Shown: positions 4,000 through 6,289 of the stretch, piece by piece
Layout of the letters: every line of letters starts with the position of its first letter
How positions within the stretch are numbered: the first letter of the stretch is position 1
The notes under the pieces: generated by a model
What the model saw: the letters and a program-made list of their open reading frames with translations, nothing else
Told to the model about the DNA's origin: nothing
Databases searched by the model: none
Position numbers and translations under genes: made by a program
Source of the DNA: Rhodobacterales bacterium
GTDB lineage: Bacteria; Pseudomonadota; Alphaproteobacteria; Rhodobacterales; Rhodobacteraceae
Assembly (NCBI GenBank): GCA_009992615.1
Contig: JAACVA010000121.1
Coordinates: forward strand, 1,202-7,490
DNA length: 6,289 nucleotides
Reading direction: 5' to 3'

Positions 4000-6289
4000 T
4001 TACACCCTTTCCGGGGGCTGTCCGACAGTATCCCACGATTCTTGCGTGTCTGAAATCTTGCGCAGATACATGACGGTTTTAGGCCCGATCTGATCGCCTC
4101 GATTATTCATCCTCGCAAGTTCGGCTTTGATCTGACGCAGCTCCGCCAAAGTTTCAGCGTCACCCTTGTCAGGCGACTTTGCCATGCTGCGGCTCAGGTC
4201 TGCTGGGTACACGCGGGCACCCCCCGGTAGATCAACGATTTCACCGCCGCCGCCATCGTTAATCATAGCAAGGCCGCCTGGGTGATTAAGTGTTCCGGTG
4301 GCGTAAGCTGGAACGGCACCAAGGCTGGTGATTTGCGACCTAAGTGTGTTCATCTGGCGTAACAAATCGGCGGGCTGCCCTATGAGGTCGGTTAGCTGAG
4401 ATTGAAGGCCACCTTCTGCCCAAAACGCTTCGCGGAAAGCATTCAGGTCTGATCCAGGACCATAAGCCACATGTGATGCAGAGTAGTTGATCCGCCCCAT
4501 TTGATCTACGTTCAATATCGCGTCGTTAGCGCCATTTCTAAGGTCAACCCCGGTTGATTCCTCAAGTGATTTTATTTGGTCCACAATAGAGGACGCGCTG
4601 GCAACTACACGCCCCCTGTTGCTTGCAATTCCTGCAAGGTTAGATTGCAACAATGCGACCTGTGCTGCCCTTGCTTGATCGGCCTCACGCGAGGCAATAT
4701 CTTCTCTGATTGTGTTGGCAAGATCAGTAAGGTTCCCTCGCAACCCGGTGATTGGCGATGTGATATTCTCTCGCGTGGTAGAGCCAAACCAAGATGTGAA
4801 GGACGCCGCTGGGTTGAATATGAATGATCCGCCTAGAGTAATTTTGCCAGCCGTTGAACCGGTGATTGCATCAAGCATAGATGTCTGGCGCGGGCCAAGG
4901 TTGGATATATCTACAGCGCCACGAATGGTTTTGGATATAGTTTCGGTTTCTGCGCGAAGCATTTTGAACTTGTCTTTTCCGAACCCATCAAACCAAGACT
5001 TTGCCCTAAGCACTTTTGTAAAGGTTTTGTCACCCGCTCGAAGCATTGATAGCTTATCAGGGTTAAAATCTTGCAGAGACACAAACGACCGCATGATCTT
5101 GGTTATCGCGCCATCATCCGAATTGAGGAATTGGCGCTGGTCGTCGGACAACCCGCTGGAAAAAGAAACCCAAGCCCGCATGATCTTGGTAATGAAGCCA
5201 TCATCCGAGTTGAGAAACCGACGCTGATTATCGCCAAGATTTGGAAATGACACCCAAGCCCGCATGATCCGCGTAAAGATTCCGCCATCGGACATCAGGA
5301 ATTTCTTTTGCTCGTGCCCCAATGCGACAGAAAACGATACCCAAGCACTCATTACTCTAATGATATTGCCTGGTTCTGCGAACAAAATGCGGCGCTGCGA
5401 TTCAGTCATAGGACCAACCAGTACCTGCCCCGCAACAATCCTGTCGATAGTACCCGGCTCGATGTTCAGAAGCATCTGGTCATTTGCCGTAAGGGTTGCC
5501 AATGTCACTTTGCCGTCTATCGTGCGCCCGACAGTTGTTGCCACGCCGTCACTAAGCTGACGAAGGAACAATAGACCATTGGCGCTGATATTTGACGGAT
5601 TAACAAACGCCACGATATTTCTGAGCACGGAAGTCCCGGAAGCACGCAATGCCTCTATTGCCTCGGGTTGCATCCCATCGGCCATCGTCGCCGCTATTGT
5701 GATTGCCCGTAGTCCCTCAGTATTGGCGTCAATCAAAAGCCTGCGGGTTGCGTCCGGCATATCCTGCACCAGAATTCCGGTTATATTTGTTGTGAATTGG
5801 CCTTGCTGATCCAACAGTATCCGTCGCGCAGCCACCGGCATTTCGCTACTTATGGCTGCCGTGATACTTGCCGCATATGTGCCAGCTTGGGAAAATATGA
5901 TCCGCTTGGCTGCGTCTGTACTGCGCAGGGAAACAGCCGCCTCGATTGCCACGGCGTATGATCCAAGGTTGCCAAGTGCGAGCCTCATGGCAACTTGGTC
6001 AACCTTGCTGCCAAGGGCGACGTTGACCGTTCGCGTCAATTCTGAATTTCCGGCCAGTGCCAGACGCCGGGTTTCTTCTGATATACCAGATTCCGCAATC
6101 AACCTGATTGTACGAACCAAATCAGACGATGAAATAAGCGCCACCCGCATAGTCTCAGGTGTGAGTTCGCTTCCCTGTTTCAGGTTTAGAACGCGTGTGA
6201 ATGATTTCGCCGCATCAAGCGCAAGCCTCTGGATATTTTCAGACGGCGCCAATCCTGCAATGATGTTGAGAGACCTTGTAAATCCTGAC
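4000..6289 (-). CDS. Tail tape measure protein, C-terminal part (5' end outside window)
   Basis: Tape measure proteins fill the tail tube, fix tail length during assembly and leave with the DNA. The frame stays open to the right window edge, so the true start lies outside. The first TTG that could serve as a start (6252) sits inside a repeat unit, since the 12 codons before it (SGFTRSLNIIAG) already match the repeat. The 762 visible residues fall into: residues 1 to about 488, tandem 27-29-residue repeats; about 516-554, a charged Ala/Gln-rich helix likely to form a coiled coil; about 660-695, the motif YATGTLNHPGGLAMIN followed by EIVDLPGGARVYP, which is characteristic of tape-measure C-termini; and about 709-745, a last amphipathic helix. 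It ends in tandem stops (TAATAA), one base before the next ATG. The family call rests on the C-terminal motif, the repeats and the position before tail-tip and spike genes. No peptidase domain is visible in this part. Confidence 0.88.
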   Translation of the reverse strand, partial: SGFTRSLNIIAGLAPSENIQRLALDAAKSFTRVLNLKQGSELTPETMRVALISSSDLVRTIRLIAESGISEETRRLALAGNSELTRTVNVALGSKVDQVAMRLALGNLGSYAVAIEAAVSLRSTDAAKRIIFSQAGTYAASITAAISSEMPVAARRILLDQQGQFTTNITGILVQDMPDATRRLLIDANTEGLRAITIAATMADGMQPEAIEALRASGTSVLRNIVAFVNPSNISANGLLFLRQLSDGVATTVGRTIDGKVTLATLTANDQMLLNIEPGTIDRIVAGQVLVGPMTESQRRILFAEPGNIIRVMSAWVSFSVALGHEQKKFLMSDGGIFTRIMRAWVSFPNLGDNQRRFLNSDDGFITKIMRAWVSFSSGLSDDQRQFLNSDDGAITKIMRSFVSLQDFNPDKLSMLRAGDKTFTKVLRAKSWFDGFGKDKFKMLRAETETISKTIRGAVDISNLGPRQTSMLDAITGSTAGKITLGGSFIFNPAASFTSWFGSTTRENITSPITGLRGNLTDLANTIREDIASREADQARAAQVALLQSNLAGIASNRGRVVASASSIVDQIKSLEESTGVDLRNGANDAILNVDQMGRINYSASHVAYGPGSDLNAFREAFWAEGGLQSQLTDLIGQPADLLRQMNTLRSQITSLGAVPAYATGTLNHPGGLAMINDGGGGEIVDLPGGARVYPADLSRSMAKSPDKGDAETLAELRQIKAELARMNNRGDQIGPKTVMYLRKISDTQESWDTVGQPPERV
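4005..4012 (-). promoter_or_regulatory. Ribosome binding site of the 301-residue tail protein within the tape measure gene end
   Basis: GGAAAGGG on the minus strand lies in the last codons of the tape measure gene, about 9 nt before the ATG at 3995. It decides the start of the 301-residue protein. The two stop codons TAA TAA (4002-3997) fall between site and start, so terminating ribosomes stop next to the new start. Confidence 0.75.
4825..6289 (-). repeat. Array of ~28-residue tandem repeats within the tape measure protein
   Basis: About seventeen degenerate units of 27-29 residues (81-87 nt) run head to tail and continue past the right edge. Counting from the first complete codon, units begin near residues 13, 42, 69, 96, 123, 150, 177, 206, 234, 266, 294, 323, 351, 380, 408, 436 and 464. 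A typical unit starts with a hydrophobic residue or Gly, then has an acidic/polar stretch, R-R-x-L around positions 6-9, a Gly-containing turn (SDDG, SSSD, AGNS), then an I-x-R-I-x-R type helix and a hydrophobic tail. Examples are LTPETMRVALISSSD, ISEETRRLALAGNSE and LGDNQRRFLNSDDG. Similarity is highest in the middle units and fades in both directions. Unit borders in the 206-294 stretch are less certain. Confidence 0.85.
5068..5409 (-). repeat. Nucleotide-level tandem duplication (four units of 84-87 bp)
   Basis: Four adjacent units (5409-5323, 5322-5239, 5238-5152, 5151-5068) remain similar at DNA level. The 17-nt stretch cccaagcccgcatgatc occurs identically at 5169-5185 and 5253-5269. The block 5091-5121 matches 5178-5208 with about four mismatches in 31. 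The encoded proteins share AWVSF and FLNSDDG. Unit lengths differ by exactly one codon (84 or 87 nt), so the frame is kept. This indicates unit duplication by slippage or unequal recombination more recently than in the rest of the array. Confidence 0.85.

Noticed and set aside
4712..5227. Plus-strand open frame of 171 codons opposite the tape measure gene
   Set aside because: Its internal repetition (ARMILVMKPSSELRNRR-like) is the antisense image of the tape-measure repeats, and there is no start signal of note.
6250..6252. TTG as the start codon of the tape measure protein
   Set aside because: The frame continues open to the window edge, and the upstream codons encode the end of another repeat unit. 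There is no good ribosome binding site, so the gene simply begins outside the window.
4825..6289. The regular repeats as a CRISPR array or DNA-binding iterons
   Set aside because: Unit lengths are multiples of three (81-87 nt), the reading frame is unbroken, and conservation follows protein positions rather than DNA. They are coding repeats.

Overview
This window looks like part of the late region of a tailed bacteriophage or prophage: the end of the tail module followed by the lysis cassette. All six genes I can support lie on the minus strand, so the region is read from right to left. They are packed tightly, with 4-nt ATGA overlaps, a 1-nt TGATG overlap and gaps of 1 to 44 nt, as expected of one polycistronic late transcript. 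I see no rRNA, tRNA, CRISPR array, insertion sequence, integrase, attachment site or clear terminator. A tail tape measure protein points to a long-tailed (siphovirus-like or myovirus-like) particle. The small secreted protein in the lysis cassette resembles, from memory, a family common in alphaproteobacteria of the Rhodobacterales/Rhizobiales type and their phages. An alphaproteobacterial host is therefore my best guess, held with moderate confidence.

In transcription order: (1) 6289-4000, the C-terminal 762 residues of a tail tape measure protein, cut by the right window edge. Most of it is an array of about seventeen tandem repeats of 27-29 residues, followed by a helical segment and a typical tape-measure C-terminal motif. 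(2) 3995-3090, a 301-residue tail-tip or baseplate-type protein with a small carbohydrate-binding-like motif near its N-terminus. (3) 3090-1300, a 596-residue modular tail fibre/tailspike: virion-attachment N-terminus, the opening motif of a pectate-lyase-like fold, an SGNH/GDSL hydrolase domain, a pyocin-knob-like module and a C-terminal beta domain. (4) 1288-965, a 107-residue holin-like membrane protein. (5) 968-702, an 88-residue protein with three predicted membrane segments. (6) 657-352, a 101-residue secreted protein with two cysteines. (7) 355-1, the N-terminal 118 residues of a probable endolysin with two peptidoglycan-binding repeats, cut by the left edge. Counting both partial genes, that is seven coding regions.

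Together the first three genes would set tail length, build the tail tip, and recognise and probably deacetylate or de-esterify a surface polysaccharide. The last four form a lysis module: one or two membrane proteins that could time and form the membrane lesion, an exported small protein, and a peptidoglycan-degrading enzyme. The most interesting features are the roughly 28-residue tape-measure repeats, whose helical length would be close to one tail-tube ring, and the uncharacterised secreted protein placed between the membrane genes and the endolysin.
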